DNA of 64,000 nucleotides, taken from the NCBI GenBank assembly GCA_947476285.1, contig CANJPU010000001.1, positions 124,001-188,000 on the forward strand, in the 5' to 3' direction. Source of the stretch: Comamonadaceae bacterium. Its GTDB lineage: Bacteria; Pseudomonadota; Gammaproteobacteria; Burkholderiales; Burkholderiaceae_C. This document shows, piece by piece, positions 9,478 through 18,375 of the stretch. The translations under genes were made by a program, and so were the position numbers. Under the pieces are notes generated by a model, which worked only from the letters and a program-made list of their open reading frames with translations, had not been told where the DNA came from and ran no database searches. How positions within the stretch are numbered: position 1 is the first letter of the stretch; each line of letters begins with the position of its first letter.

Positions 9478-11568
9478 TCAGTGATCAGCGCCAGTGGCCG
9501 TGCTTACCAACGCATCCACCGCGCACAGCCCTTGCCCCTTTGAGCGCACGATCACCGGGTTGATCTCGAACTCATCGACATCGGGGCTGGCCAGGAACAT
9601 GTCACCGAATCGCACCGCTGCATCGGCGAGTGCGTCGATGTCGGCAGCCGGCTTACCGCGAAAACCTTGCAAAAGTGTCCACAGCTTGAGCTTGCGCAGG
9701 GCCAGCAGCACCTGCTCTTTCGTGACCGGCAATGCCAGACTGGTGATGTCGCGGTACAACTCGATCGCAACGCCGCCGGTGCCGATGGAGATGATCGGTC
9801 CGAAGTCGGTCTTGCGCAGGCAAGACAGCACGACTTCAACGCCGTCGCCAACCATCTCCTGCACCAGAATGCCCGCTTGCGGCTTGCCCATCTTCTGGCG
9901 GAAATCCGCAGCGCAGGCGTCGACCTCTTGCGCAGAACCTACGCGCAGCTTGACCAGGCCCAGCTCGGTCTTGTGCTCAGAGTCCGATGGCAACACCTTG
10001 ACCACCAGTGGGTAGTTCAGCTGCGCACACGCACTGGCAGCCTTGTCCTGCGGCCCAAGCACCAGCCATCGGGCCGGCGTGGCGCCACTGTCACCCAGGA
10101 ACTGCATGGTCTGCGCCCAATCGCGCGGCGCTGGCCTTGTTGGCAAGGGCTGGCGTTGCGGCAAGGCCGGCAATGCCAGCGCGCGCTGGCGCCGGTACAG
10201 AAGGGACAGTGCGCTCATGGTGACCGATGGGTCTGGCGAGAGCAGCACGCCGGCTTCGCGGCACTCCTTGCGAACCTCGCGCTCCATGGTCTCACCGATG
10301 AAGCTGATGACCACCGGCACCTGGCGTGCCAGGGTCTTGAAGACGTCGGTGTTCTCCTGCATATAGCGCCGCCCGCTGCTGGAGAACTGCACCACCACCG
10401 CTTCGGTCCGCGGATCGTCGCACACCGCCTCGCAGGTGTTCTTGAACAGGTTGCGGTCGGTGTTGACCTGCCCGGTGAGGTCGATCGGATTTTCCTTGCG
10501 GGCGAATTCCGGAAGAATCCCATCGAGCCGCTGCGCGATATGCGGGCTGAACTGCGCCATCGGAATGTCAAACTCGCTGCTCAGATCGGCCAGCAGCGCG
10601 CCCGCACCGCCCGAGGCACTCATCACCGACACACCACCCAATGGGTCGCCGCTGATGCGCGGGTTGGGCAGAAAGGCCAGCACCTCCATGGCCGAGATGA
10701 GTTCCAGCAGACTGTTGACCGATATCACCCCAGCCTGCTCCAGCACATCGGTGTACACCGCATGCGAGGACGCGATCTTGCCGGTGTGAGACGCAGTGGC
10801 CTGCTGCCCGACGACCGAGCGCCCGGCTTTGAGCACGACGATCTGTATGCCGCGCTCGCGTGCGCGCTGGGCAATGGGCAGAATGCGCGAGGCATTGTCC
10901 AGGCCTTCGATGTACAGGGCCACGGCGCACACATCATCTTGTTCGATGATGGCGGCCAGGGCGTCGATGGCATCCAGACAGGTCTCGTTGCCCACGCTGA
11001 TGATGTAGGAGCAGCCCATGCCGCTGGTCTGCAGCGCGTTTCCGATCGCGCCCGAGAGCGCGCCGCTTTGGCTGATGATCGCCACTGGCGAGTACTGCAA
11101 CACCTCGGTGTTGAGCACCGTCGGGCTGAAGGTAAGCATGGTTTTGCGCCGCACCGACCACACGCCCTGGCAGTTGGGCCCCATCACCACGACCTTGTGC
11201 TCGCGCGCTGCTTGCGCCAATCGCCGCGCGACATCTTTGCCGCTTTCAATCTCTTCAAAACCGGAGCTGATGACGATGGCGCTGGGTATGCCTTTTGCGC
11301 CGCACTGCGCGATGATGTCCGGCACTGTTTCCGCTGGCGTGATGATGAGCGCCACGTCGGGCACTTCGGGCAGTTCGGCAAGCGTCTTGTAGGCCTTGAG
11401 CCCTTCGATCTGCTCGTTGCTCGCACTCACCGGATAGATGCGGCCCTCATATCCATGCTTTTGCAGATTGCGCACCACCGTGTTGCGCGGGCTGCCGCGC
11501 TGGGGCGATGCGCCCACGATGGCCACACTGGTGGGGCAGAGGAAATTGTCGAAGGCGTTCTTGTTCAT
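9478..11568 (-). CDS. NDP-forming acyl-CoA synthetase (CoA-binding and ATP-grasp domains fused)
   Basis: 696 aa; SVAIVGASPQRGSPRNTVVRNL, VVMGPNCQGVWS, SQSGALSGAIGN, ASHTGKIASSHAVYTDVLEQAGVI, C-terminal ATP-grasp. Confidence 0.9.
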   Translation of the reverse strand: MNKNAFDNFLCPTSVAIVGASPQRGSPRNTVVRNLQKHGYEGRIYPVSASNEQIEGLKAYKTLAELPEVPDVALIITPAETVPDIIAQCGAKGIPSAIVISSGFEEIESGKDVARRLAQAAREHKVVVMGPNCQGVWSVRRKTMLTFSPTVLNTEVLQYSPVAIISQSGALSGAIGNALQTSGMGCSYIISVGNETCLDAIDALAAIIEQDDVCAVALYIEGLDNASRILPIAQRARERGIQIVVLKAGRSVVGQQATASHTGKIASSHAVYTDVLEQAGVISVNSLLELISAMEVLAFLPNPRISGDPLGGVSVMSASGGAGALLADLSSEFDIPMAQFSPHIAQRLDGILPEFARKENPIDLTGQVNTDRNLFKNTCEAVCDDPRTEAVVVQFSSSGRRYMQENTDVFKTLARQVPVVISFIGETMEREVRKECREAGVLLSPDPSVTMSALSLLYRRQRALALPALPQRQPLPTRPAPRDWAQTMQFLGDSGATPARWLVLGPQDKAASACAQLNYPLVVKVLPSDSEHKTELGLVKLRVGSAQEVDACAADFRQKMGKPQAGILVQEMVGDGVEVVLSCLRKTDFGPIISIGTGGVAIELYRDITSLALPVTKEQVLLALRKLKLWTLLQGFRGKPAADIDALADAAVRFGDMFLASPDVDEFEINPVIVRSKGQGLCAVDALVSTATGADH

Positions 11569-11600
11569 GGTGTCTGGCAGTTGCAGTGGGTCGCTCGCCC

Positions 11601-12389
11601 TTAGCGCCCCTTGAACTGAGGCTGGCGCTTTTCCTTGAAGGCGGCCACAGCTTCCTTGTGGTCTTCGCTGGTGCGCACGATGGGCAGGTTGGACGCCACG
11701 ATCTCGTGCGCGGTGGCCAGGTCCTTGTCGATGCCAAAGCGCATCACGCGCTTGATCAGTTGCACCGCCAGGGGCGCGCCAGCAGCCACGCGGCGGGCGA
11801 AGGCGTAGGTACCCTCCATCAGTTCGGCATCGGGGAAGACCTTGTTGACCAGCCCAATGCGTTCGGCATCGCGCGCCTCCATCCAGTCGCAGCTCCAGAA
11901 CATCTCCAGCGCCTTGGACGTGCCCACGATGCGCGGCAGCAGATAGGCGCCGCCTACACCGGGGATCAGGCCCATGCGCACGTAGGTCTCGGCAAAGCGC
12001 GCGCTCTCGGCGGCAAAACGGATGTCGCAGGCCAGCGCGATGTCCAGCCCGCCGCCAGTGGCAAAGCCATTGAGCGCGGCGATCACCGGCTTGTCCATCT
12101 CGGTGATCTTGCGCGGCAAGCGTTGTGCGCCTTCATTGATGCGCCGCTTGATGTTCGCGGGTGTCTGGGAGGCGCTGGAGCTGAAGCTCTCCACATCGCC
12201 CCCGGTGGTGAACGAGCGGCCCGTGCCGGTGATCACGATGACACGCACATCGTCGTTGGTGCGGCACTGCTCCAATGCGACGAGCCAGTCCTCCAGCATC
12301 TGGTCGGTGAAGGCGTTGAGCTTGTCGGGGCGGTTGAGCGTGATGGTGGCCACGCCCTGGTCGATTTCGAATTTGATGAGTTCAGACAT
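11601..12389 (-). CDS. enoyl-CoA hydratase/isomerase family protein
   Basis: Start MSELIKFEIDQGVATITLNRPDKLNAF; ALNGFATGGGLDIALACDIRFAAESARFAETYVRMGLIPG. Confidence 0.93.
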   Translation of the reverse strand: MSELIKFEIDQGVATITLNRPDKLNAFTDQMLEDWLVALEQCRTNDDVRVIVITGTGRSFTTGGDVESFSSSASQTPANIKRRINEGAQRLPRKITEMDKPVIAALNGFATGGGLDIALACDIRFAAESARFAETYVRMGLIPGVGGAYLLPRIVGTSKALEMFWSCDWMEARDAERIGLVNKVFPDAELMEGTYAFARRVAAGAPLAVQLIKRVMRFGIDKDLATAHEIVASNLPIVRTSEDHKEAVAAFKEKRQPQFKGR

Positions 12390-12405
12390 GTCGTCTCCTT
12401 GAGCC

Positions 12406-13632
12406 TTAGGCTTTGAAATCCTTGAGCACGTCGTCCTTGCGAATGTCGCGCAGGCCGGTTTTGCCATGATGACGGTCGGCCAGCTTGTAGCCTAACGCGT
12501 CTTCGGCAATCATGATTTTCTGCACGTTGGCCGAGCCTTCGCCGGTGAAGAACATGTCGGAGTAGGCGCGGTAGTAAGACACGCGGTATTCGGTGGCCAG
12601 CCCGTAGCCGCCAAAGATCTGCATGGCCTTGTCGGCGCACATCTTGGCCGTCTGCGACGCATGGAACTTGGCGATCGCAGCAATGCGGTTGGACGGCAGG
12701 CTGTCGTCCATCATCTGCGCGGCCTTGTACACCAGCGCGCGACTGGCTTCAATCGCAGTGGCCATCTCGGCGATGTCCGATTGAATCATCTGGAAGCGTC
12801 CAATGGGCTGCCCGCGCAGCACACGATCATTGGCGTAGCGCAGCGCCTCTTCAAAGCAGGCGCGCGCCACACCCAGCGCCTTGGCGGCCACGCCGACACG
12901 GCCAGGCTGCAACGTGCGCATGATGATCTTGAAGCCATCGCCCTCCTGCCCCAGCCGGTCCTCCACTGGCACGATGAAGTCATCAAGAAACACGACGTTG
13001 GTGCGCATGGACTTGGACAAGCCCAGGCAATCGATCGGCTGGGCCTTCCAGCCCGGGTACGTCTTGGGCTGCACGATGAAGGCGGTGACGCCTTTGGCGC
13101 CGACCTTCAGATCGGTCTTGGCGAACAGAATGCCCACGTCGGTTTCGTTGGCGATGGACGCCCACATTTTCTGGCCAGTGATGCGGTAGACATCGCCGTC
13201 GCGCCGTGCAAAGGTTTTCATGTTGCCCTCGGCGTCCGAGCCGCCGCCCGACTCAGTCAGCGACATCATGCCGATGGTCTTGCCCGCCAGCAGATTGGGC
13301 ACGTACTTCTGAATCTGCTCGGGTGTGCCGCCAAAGTAGATGCCGCTGGGGCAAGTGGAGCCCTGCTGGTTGTTGCAAGATGAGAAGCGCACGTCGTTGC
13401 GCACCATCTCTTCCTGGATCACAGCAGCGGCCAGGTAGCCCATGTTGCTGCCACCCACCGACTCGGGGAAGACCGCGCCATAGAGCCCGGCCGCCCCGGC
13501 CTTGCGCACCAGCTCGCGCGGGAATTCGCCGCGCTTTTCGTAGCCGTCCATCACTGGCTTGACTTCGGTCTCCATGAAGCGGTTGACCATGTCGCGCACC
13601 GCTTCGATCTCAGGGGACATTGAAGGATCCAT
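12406..13632 (-). CDS. acyl-CoA dehydrogenase
   Basis: Start MDPSMSPEIEAVRDMV; MMSLTESGGGSDAEGNMKTFARRDGDVYRITGQKMWAS; C-terminal QIFGGYGLATEYRVSYYRAYSDMFFTGEGSANVQKIMIAEDALGYK. Confidence 0.93.
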   Translation of the reverse strand: MDPSMSPEIEAVRDMVNRFMETEVKPVMDGYEKRGEFPRELVRKAGAAGLYGAVFPESVGGSNMGYLAAAVIQEEMVRNDVRFSSCNNQQGSTCPSGIYFGGTPEQIQKYVPNLLAGKTIGMMSLTESGGGSDAEGNMKTFARRDGDVYRITGQKMWASIANETDVGILFAKTDLKVGAKGVTAFIVQPKTYPGWKAQPIDCLGLSKSMRTNVVFLDDFIVPVEDRLGQEGDGFKIIMRTLQPGRVGVAAKALGVARACFEEALRYANDRVLRGQPIGRFQMIQSDIAEMATAIEASRALVYKAAQMMDDSLPSNRIAAIAKFHASQTAKMCADKAMQIFGGYGLATEYRVSYYRAYSDMFFTGEGSANVQKIMIAEDALGYKLADRHHGKTGLRDIRKDDVLKDFKA

Positions 13633-13654
13633 CACATCTCTCCTTCTGGCTTGC

Positions 13655-14479
13655 TCAGGCAGCAGCGCTCTTGACCGTGCTGTTGGGCGAGGCTGCGGCA
13701 GCGCCCGCAAAGTCCGCCGGGCGATTCTCTATGGCGGCTGACAGGCCCTCGCGGAATTCTGGGTTGGACATGGCCAGCACGGCCCCGAATCCTTCAAAGG
13801 CGAACATGTCTGTCAAGGAGGTCTCAAAGCTGCGCGCCATCAAGGTCTTGGCCAGACCCATCACCTCAGCGGGCCCCTGCGCCAGGCGCGCGGCATGTGC
13901 CAGGCCTTCGGCCTCGACCTGATCGTCTGGCACGACCTTGACTACAAGGCCGAGGTCAAAGGCTTCCTTGGCGCTCATCGTGCCGCCACCAAAGAGAAAG
14001 CTCTTCGCGCGCGCCATGCCAATCAGCCTGGGCAGGTGGTACATCATGCCGATGTCGGGCACCGTGCCCAGACGCATGAAGCCCGAGACAAACTTTGCGT
14101 TCTCACCGGCGATCACCACATCACCTGTGAGTGCCAGGCCCATGCCGCCGCCCACCGCATGGCCGCGCACACCCACCACCACCGGCTTGTCCAGTGTGAT
14201 CAGAGGCGTCAGCCAGCGGCTGAGATTGCGAAAGCGCCGGTGCACGGGCCAGGGGTCGCATTGAGTCTTGAGCATCTTGAAGTCGCCGCCCGAACAGAAT
14301 GTCGGCCCCTCGCCCGTCAGAAACACGGTGCGCACCGCGCGATCGCTCTCGGCCAGCTCGACTGCCGCGCCCAACTCCCGGCGCAGATCCATCGTCATCG
14401 AGTTGCGGTTCTCCGGGCTCGATAGCGTAATCATCAGCACAGAACCATTCATCTGCGTTTTGACCAATTGTTTGCTCAT
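13655..14479 (-). CDS. enoyl-CoA hydratase/isomerase family protein
   Basis: Start MSKQLVKTQMNGSVLMITLSSPENRNSM; VGVRGHAVGGGMGLALTGDVVIAGENAKF. Confidence 0.9.
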   Translation of the reverse strand: MSKQLVKTQMNGSVLMITLSSPENRNSMTMDLRRELGAAVELAESDRAVRTVFLTGEGPTFCSGGDFKMLKTQCDPWPVHRRFRNLSRWLTPLITLDKPVVVGVRGHAVGGGMGLALTGDVVIAGENAKFVSGFMRLGTVPDIGMMYHLPRLIGMARAKSFLFGGGTMSAKEAFDLGLVVKVVPDDQVEAEGLAHAARLAQGPAEVMGLAKTLMARSFETSLTDMFAFEGFGAVLAMSNPEFREGLSAAIENRPADFAGAAAASPNSTVKSAAA

Positions 14480-14739
14480 GTTCGTGTCCTTAGTTTGTGC
14501 GCCATTCAAGATACGTCTCACATTGCAAGCGACGTGCCACGGGTGATTTGACCACCTGCGAGGGCAAAAGCGTGGGTCATCTCCAATCCGCTGTTCTTTC
14601 GGAGAACACAGCCGTGCGCCCGGAAGACACTTTCGTATCGCATCGGTTCGCGGCCGTCATGCTTGCGAGAGCATCAACCGGGTTGGCATGCAGTTTGCGG
14701 TACTACGACAGTTGAGTACGCACAAACGGAGTAAGCCTG

Positions 14740-15519
14740 ATGTTCACCCATGACACCTTGCAGGGCCGCGTCGCCCTGATCACCGGCGGGGGCAGCGGCA
14801 TCGGGCTGGAGATCGCCACCACCTACGCACGCCTGGGCGCCAGTGTGATGCTGGCCGGCCGCAATGAGGAACGCCTGCAGGCGGCCGCGCAATCCATCAC
14901 CCAGGCGGGCGGCGCGGCTGCGGTGTGCAAGACCGACGTGCGCAACTACGATGAAGTCAAGCACACCATCGAGACGACCGTGGATCGCTTTGGCTCGCTC
15001 GATATCCTGGTGAACAATGCCGCTGGCAACTTCATCTGCCCGACCGCAGGCCTCACCCCCAACGGTTGGCGAACCGTGATCGACATCGACCTGAACGGCA
15101 CTTTCTACGGCTGCCACGCAGCCTACCCGCACCTGAAGGCTTCCACCCATGGTGGCTGCATCATCAGCATCATCACCATGCTGGGCGTGAGCGGCTGGCC
15201 CGGCGCGGCCCACGCGGCCTCGGCCAAGGCGGGCATCCTCGCACTGTCTCGGACGCTCGCTGTGGAATGGGGAGGCGACGGCATTCGTGTCAACACCATC
15301 TCCCCCGGCCCCATCGGCGACACCGAAGGCGTGAAACGGATGTACATCGACTCCGGCCTGGGCGAGCTGGAGGAGAAAAAAACCGCCCTGGGTCGCTTCG
15401 GGCGCAAGCAGGACATTGCCAACGCCGCCGTGTACCTTGCCTCGGACCTGGGCGCCTACGTCACGGGCGACAACCTGATTGTCGATGGGGGGCGGTGGCT
15501 GAAGTATGTGGCGCAGTAG
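14740..15519 (+). CDS. short-chain dehydrogenase/reductase (2,4-dienoyl-CoA reductase-like SDR)
   Basis: 259 aa; GRVALITGGGSGIGLEIATTYARLGASVMLAGRNEE, LVNNAAGNF, ISPGPIGDTEG. Confidence 0.9.
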   Translation: MFTHDTLQGRVALITGGGSGIGLEIATTYARLGASVMLAGRNEERLQAAAQSITQAGGAAAVCKTDVRNYDEVKHTIETTVDRFGSLDILVNNAAGNFICPTAGLTPNGWRTVIDIDLNGTFYGCHAAYPHLKASTHGGCIISIITMLGVSGWPGAAHAASAKAGILALSRTLAVEWGGDGIRVNTISPGPIGDTEGVKRMYIDSGLGELEEKKTALGRFGRKQDIANAAVYLASDLGAYVTGDNLIVDGGRWLKYVAQ

Positions 15520-15655
15520 GAATACATCACGAAGCTCTGGGCGGTGCCTTCCGCGATCGTGCGGACATCCTGATCACGCGGGTACAAGCCAAAGAGGCCA
15601 AGCACGTTCCCATCACGGCGCCGAGACTGCGCTCAGGTGCTGGCAGAAATGCGCC

Positions 15656-15952
15656 TCAGACCGCAACGAGTTCAAACCTGATTTTCTTGCCCAGTGCAGC
15701 GGCCGCGCTCGCGAGTGTCGTCAAGGTCAAGCTGGTGTCTTCGGCATCGAGCAGTCGGTTCAAGGCGGCGCGGCTGGTGTGCATCTTGTGAGCCAGTGCG
15801 GTCTTCGTGAGCTTGCGAGCTTTCATCTCCTGTTCGATTTGCCAGGCAATCACACGCTTGACTGCCGTCGCAGTTGCTCCCTCCAGCATGGCCTCCTCTG
15901 CGAGGAAATCGTCCAAGCTGCTACCCAGATGTTTTTGCTTCAATGCCATCAT
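15656..15952 (-). CDS. XRE/HigA-like antitoxin
   Basis: 98 aa with HTH: LTKTALAHKMHTSRAALNRLLDAEDTSLTLTTLASAAAALGKKI; overlaps the toxin stop by 1 nt (TGATG). Confidence 0.85.
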   Translation of the reverse strand: MMALKQKHLGSSLDDFLAEEAMLEGATATAVKRVIAWQIEQEMKARKLTKTALAHKMHTSRAALNRLLDAEDTSLTLTTLASAAAALGKKIRFELVAV

Positions 15953-16293
15953 CAGCTCCTGACTTGTTTCAATCGAGACTTCGCCAAATCGAGGTCCTCT
16001 CTTGGGGTCGCATTCGACTTCTTGATGAATGCATGCAATAGCACCATGACCCGATCATCAACAGTAAACAGAACTCTGGCAATTCGACTCTCAAGATGAA
16101 TCCTTACCTCCCATAGATTGGGGGCAAGCTTTCGCACAAGAGGCATTCCAAGCGGCCAGCCAAGCTGAACCGTCTTCATGTCTTCTCCAATTGTTCTGCG
16201 ATCTACCTTGGCCAGATCAAGAAGCCATTCCCGCACGGGCTCGTTCCCGCTCAGGCTTCTGAAGAATCGAACTGAAAGACTGGGCTCAAGCAT
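15952..16293 (-). CDS. RelE/HigB-like (Gp49-family) toxin
   Basis: 113 aa; MKTVQLGWPLGMPLVRKLAPNLWEVRIHLESRIARVLFTVDDRVMVLLHAFIKKSNATPREDLDLAKSR; toxin-first gene order as in higBA. Confidence 0.85.
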   Translation of the reverse strand: MLEPSLSVRFFRSLSGNEPVREWLLDLAKVDRRTIGEDMKTVQLGWPLGMPLVRKLAPNLWEVRIHLESRIARVLFTVDDRVMVLLHAFIKKSNATPREDLDLAKSRLKQVRS

Positions 16294-16295
16294 GA

Positions 16296-16325
16296 CGTAA
16301 TCGTATCATTTTTGATACGATTACG
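16296..16325. promoter_or_regulatory. 13-bp perfect inverted repeat (CGTAATCGTATCA-TTTT-TGATACGATTACG), candidate toxin-antitoxin operator
   Basis: Read directly; 2 nt upstream of the toxin ATG (16291-16293). Confidence 0.75.
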
Positions 16326-16366
16326 CAAGTCGGCCAAGCAGAACCGCTGCCTCGCAGGCTTGCCCC

Positions 16367-17341
16367 TCAATCAGCAACGATGTTCGCATCCTTGATGATC
16401 TTGCGGTACTTCTCTTCTTCCTGGTGCAGCACATGGTCGAACTGCTCGGGTGTCCTGACAGCGGATATCACCTGGCCCATGGTGTCCAGGCGAGCGATGA
16501 GGCTCGGGTCCTTGCGGGCGAACTCGATCGCATCGCCCAGCCTCGTGCGCACGGCCTTGGCAATGGCAACAGGCGCCAGCAGCCCTACCCAGATGTCAAA
16601 GCTCACCTCGGGATAGCCCAGCTCCTTGAAGGTCGGCACATCGGGGAATCTGGGCGAGCGCGTCTCGGAGGTGACGGCCAGCGCTCGCAGCGCGCCGCTC
16701 TTCATCAGCTCGGCCAAGGAGGTGGGCGTGCCCATCATGAAGCCAACGCGGTTGGCCGCGACGTCGGGCACCGCCAGTGCGTTGCCCTTGTAGGGCACAT
16801 GCGTGAGCGTGATACCCGCTTGCCGCGAGAACACTTCCACTGGCAAGTGCGAGGTGGTGCCCAGCCCGCCCGACGCATAGTTGACCTGACCCGCACCCTT
16901 CTTGGCCGCAGCGACGATGTCGGCGATCGACTTGAAGGACGACGCACCGCTGACGACCAGCAGCGAGGGTGAGCGCGCCATTTCGCCGACACCCGCGAAA
17001 TCCTTGACGGCATAACCTGCCCTTGGGTTGAGGCTGGGCACGGTGGTGAAGGTGTTGGCAACAGCCAGCAGCGTGTAGCCATCCGGGGCGGACTTGGCCA
17101 CGTGCCGCACCGCCAGCAGCGCGCCGCCGCCTGGCATGTTCTCAACGACAACCGACTGCTTCAGGTGGGCCGACATCCGCTCGGCATAGAGCCGGCTGGC
17201 CACATCAAGCAGCGCGCCTGGCGCGCTGCTGACGACGATGCGGATCGTCTTTGAAGGAAAGGCATCCTGAGCTTGCGCCGGCAACACACCGGCGACAGGC
17301 GCGAGGGTGGCGAGGTATTGGAGTAGTTTGCGTCGGTTCAT
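16367..17341 (-). CDS. Bug/TctC-family substrate-binding protein
   Basis: Start MNRRKLLQYLATLAPVAGVLPAQAQDAFPSKTIRIVVSSAPGALLDVASRLYAERM...VVVENMPGGGALLAVRHVAKSAPDGYT. Confidence 0.92.
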   Translation of the reverse strand: MNRRKLLQYLATLAPVAGVLPAQAQDAFPSKTIRIVVSSAPGALLDVASRLYAERMSAHLKQSVVVENMPGGGALLAVRHVAKSAPDGYTLLAVANTFTTVPSLNPRAGYAVKDFAGVGEMARSPSLLVVSGASSFKSIADIVAAAKKGAGQVNYASGGLGTTSHLPVEVFSRQAGITLTHVPYKGNALAVPDVAANRVGFMMGTPTSLAELMKSGALRALAVTSETRSPRFPDVPTFKELGYPEVSFDIWVGLLAPVAIAKAVRTRLGDAIEFARKDPSLIARLDTMGQVISAVRTPEQFDHVLHQEEEKYRKIIKDANIVAD

Positions 17342-17375
17342 TGGGTGAAGGCATTTGGCATGGCAATTACAGCCT

Positions 17376-18362
17376 CTACTCTGGCACGATTCCCGCAGCC
17401 CGCACAACACGGCGGGTTCTTTCGGACTCTGCGGCCTGCACCTGTGCCAGCCCCACAGGCGAGCTGGAGACCATGTCAAAGACAGCGTTCTCGCCCCATT
17501 GCTTGAGCTCGGGTGTCAGCAGAACCCTTCGCACCGTGTTGTTGAGCCTCTGAATCAAAGCGGGCGACACACCTGCCGGCGTGTAGAGCCCGGTCCATAT
17601 GGCCAATTCATATCCCTTGTACCCTGATTCATCCATGCTGGGTACATCAGGCAAGCGGGCATGCCGCGCAGGGCTGGTCACCGCCAACGCGCGCAACTTG
17701 CCGCCTTTGAGCTGCGCCAAAGTCGTGGAGCCATCAGTGAACATGAAGTCAAGCTGGCCGCCTATCAAGTCGATGAGCGCTTGTGGGTTGCCTTTGTAGG
17801 GCACATGCACGAGATCAAGTCCAGCCATCTGGCGAAACATCTCCCCCGAGAGCCGGCTCGCCGAACTGCCCGAGCCGAAGCTGAGCTTGCCCGGCGTCTT
17901 CTTGGCAAGGGCCACCAGATCGGCGACTGACTTTGCCGGTGAATTTGCATTGACCATCAAGACCATGAACCCATTGAAGACCAGACTGACAGGACTGAAG
18001 TCTTTCACAGGGTCGTATGGCAACTGCTTGAACAGGTGCTCATTGGAAGAATGGGTGGTGTTTCCTGTGAGAAACAGTGTGTAGCCATCCGGCGCTGCGT
18101 TGGCAACATACCTGGCGGCAATGAAACCATTGGCACCCACTTTGTTGTCGACGATCACCGGCACTTTGTACTCGCTGGACATGCCTTGCGCCAGCAGGCG
18201 GGCGCAGGCATCGGTGCCGCTGCCCGCCGGCAATGGCGCGACGATGGTGATCGGCCTCCTTGGCCAGTCGTCCGTCTGCGCGGCGGCTGTCAAGGGAAAA
18301 CCAGATGCGGCGCTCAGTCCAAGCAAGATCGCGTCGCGGCGACGGATGTCGGTAGTGTTCAC
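17376..18362 (-). CDS. Bug/TctC-family substrate-binding protein (GTG start likely)
   Basis: VNTTDIRRRDAILLGLSAASGFPLTAAAQTDDWPRRPITIVAPLPAGSGTDACARLLAQGMSSEYKVPVIVDNKVGANGFIAARYVANAAPDGYT. Confidence 0.92.
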   Translation of the reverse strand: MNTTDIRRRDAILLGLSAASGFPLTAAAQTDDWPRRPITIVAPLPAGSGTDACARLLAQGMSSEYKVPVIVDNKVGANGFIAARYVANAAPDGYTLFLTGNTTHSSNEHLFKQLPYDPVKDFSPVSLVFNGFMVLMVNANSPAKSVADLVALAKKTPGKLSFGSGSSASRLSGEMFRQMAGLDLVHVPYKGNPQALIDLIGGQLDFMFTDGSTTLAQLKGGKLRALAVTSPARHARLPDVPSMDESGYKGYELAIWTGLYTPAGVSPALIQRLNNTVRRVLLTPELKQWGENAVFDMVSSSPVGLAQVQAAESERTRRVVRAAGIVPE

Positions 18363-18375
18363 GAAAGTCTCCTGG

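Noticed and set aside
9667-11604. 645-aa plus-strand ORF
   Set aside because: Complete antisense of the NDP-forming acyl-CoA synthetase; no domain signature, low-complexity composition.
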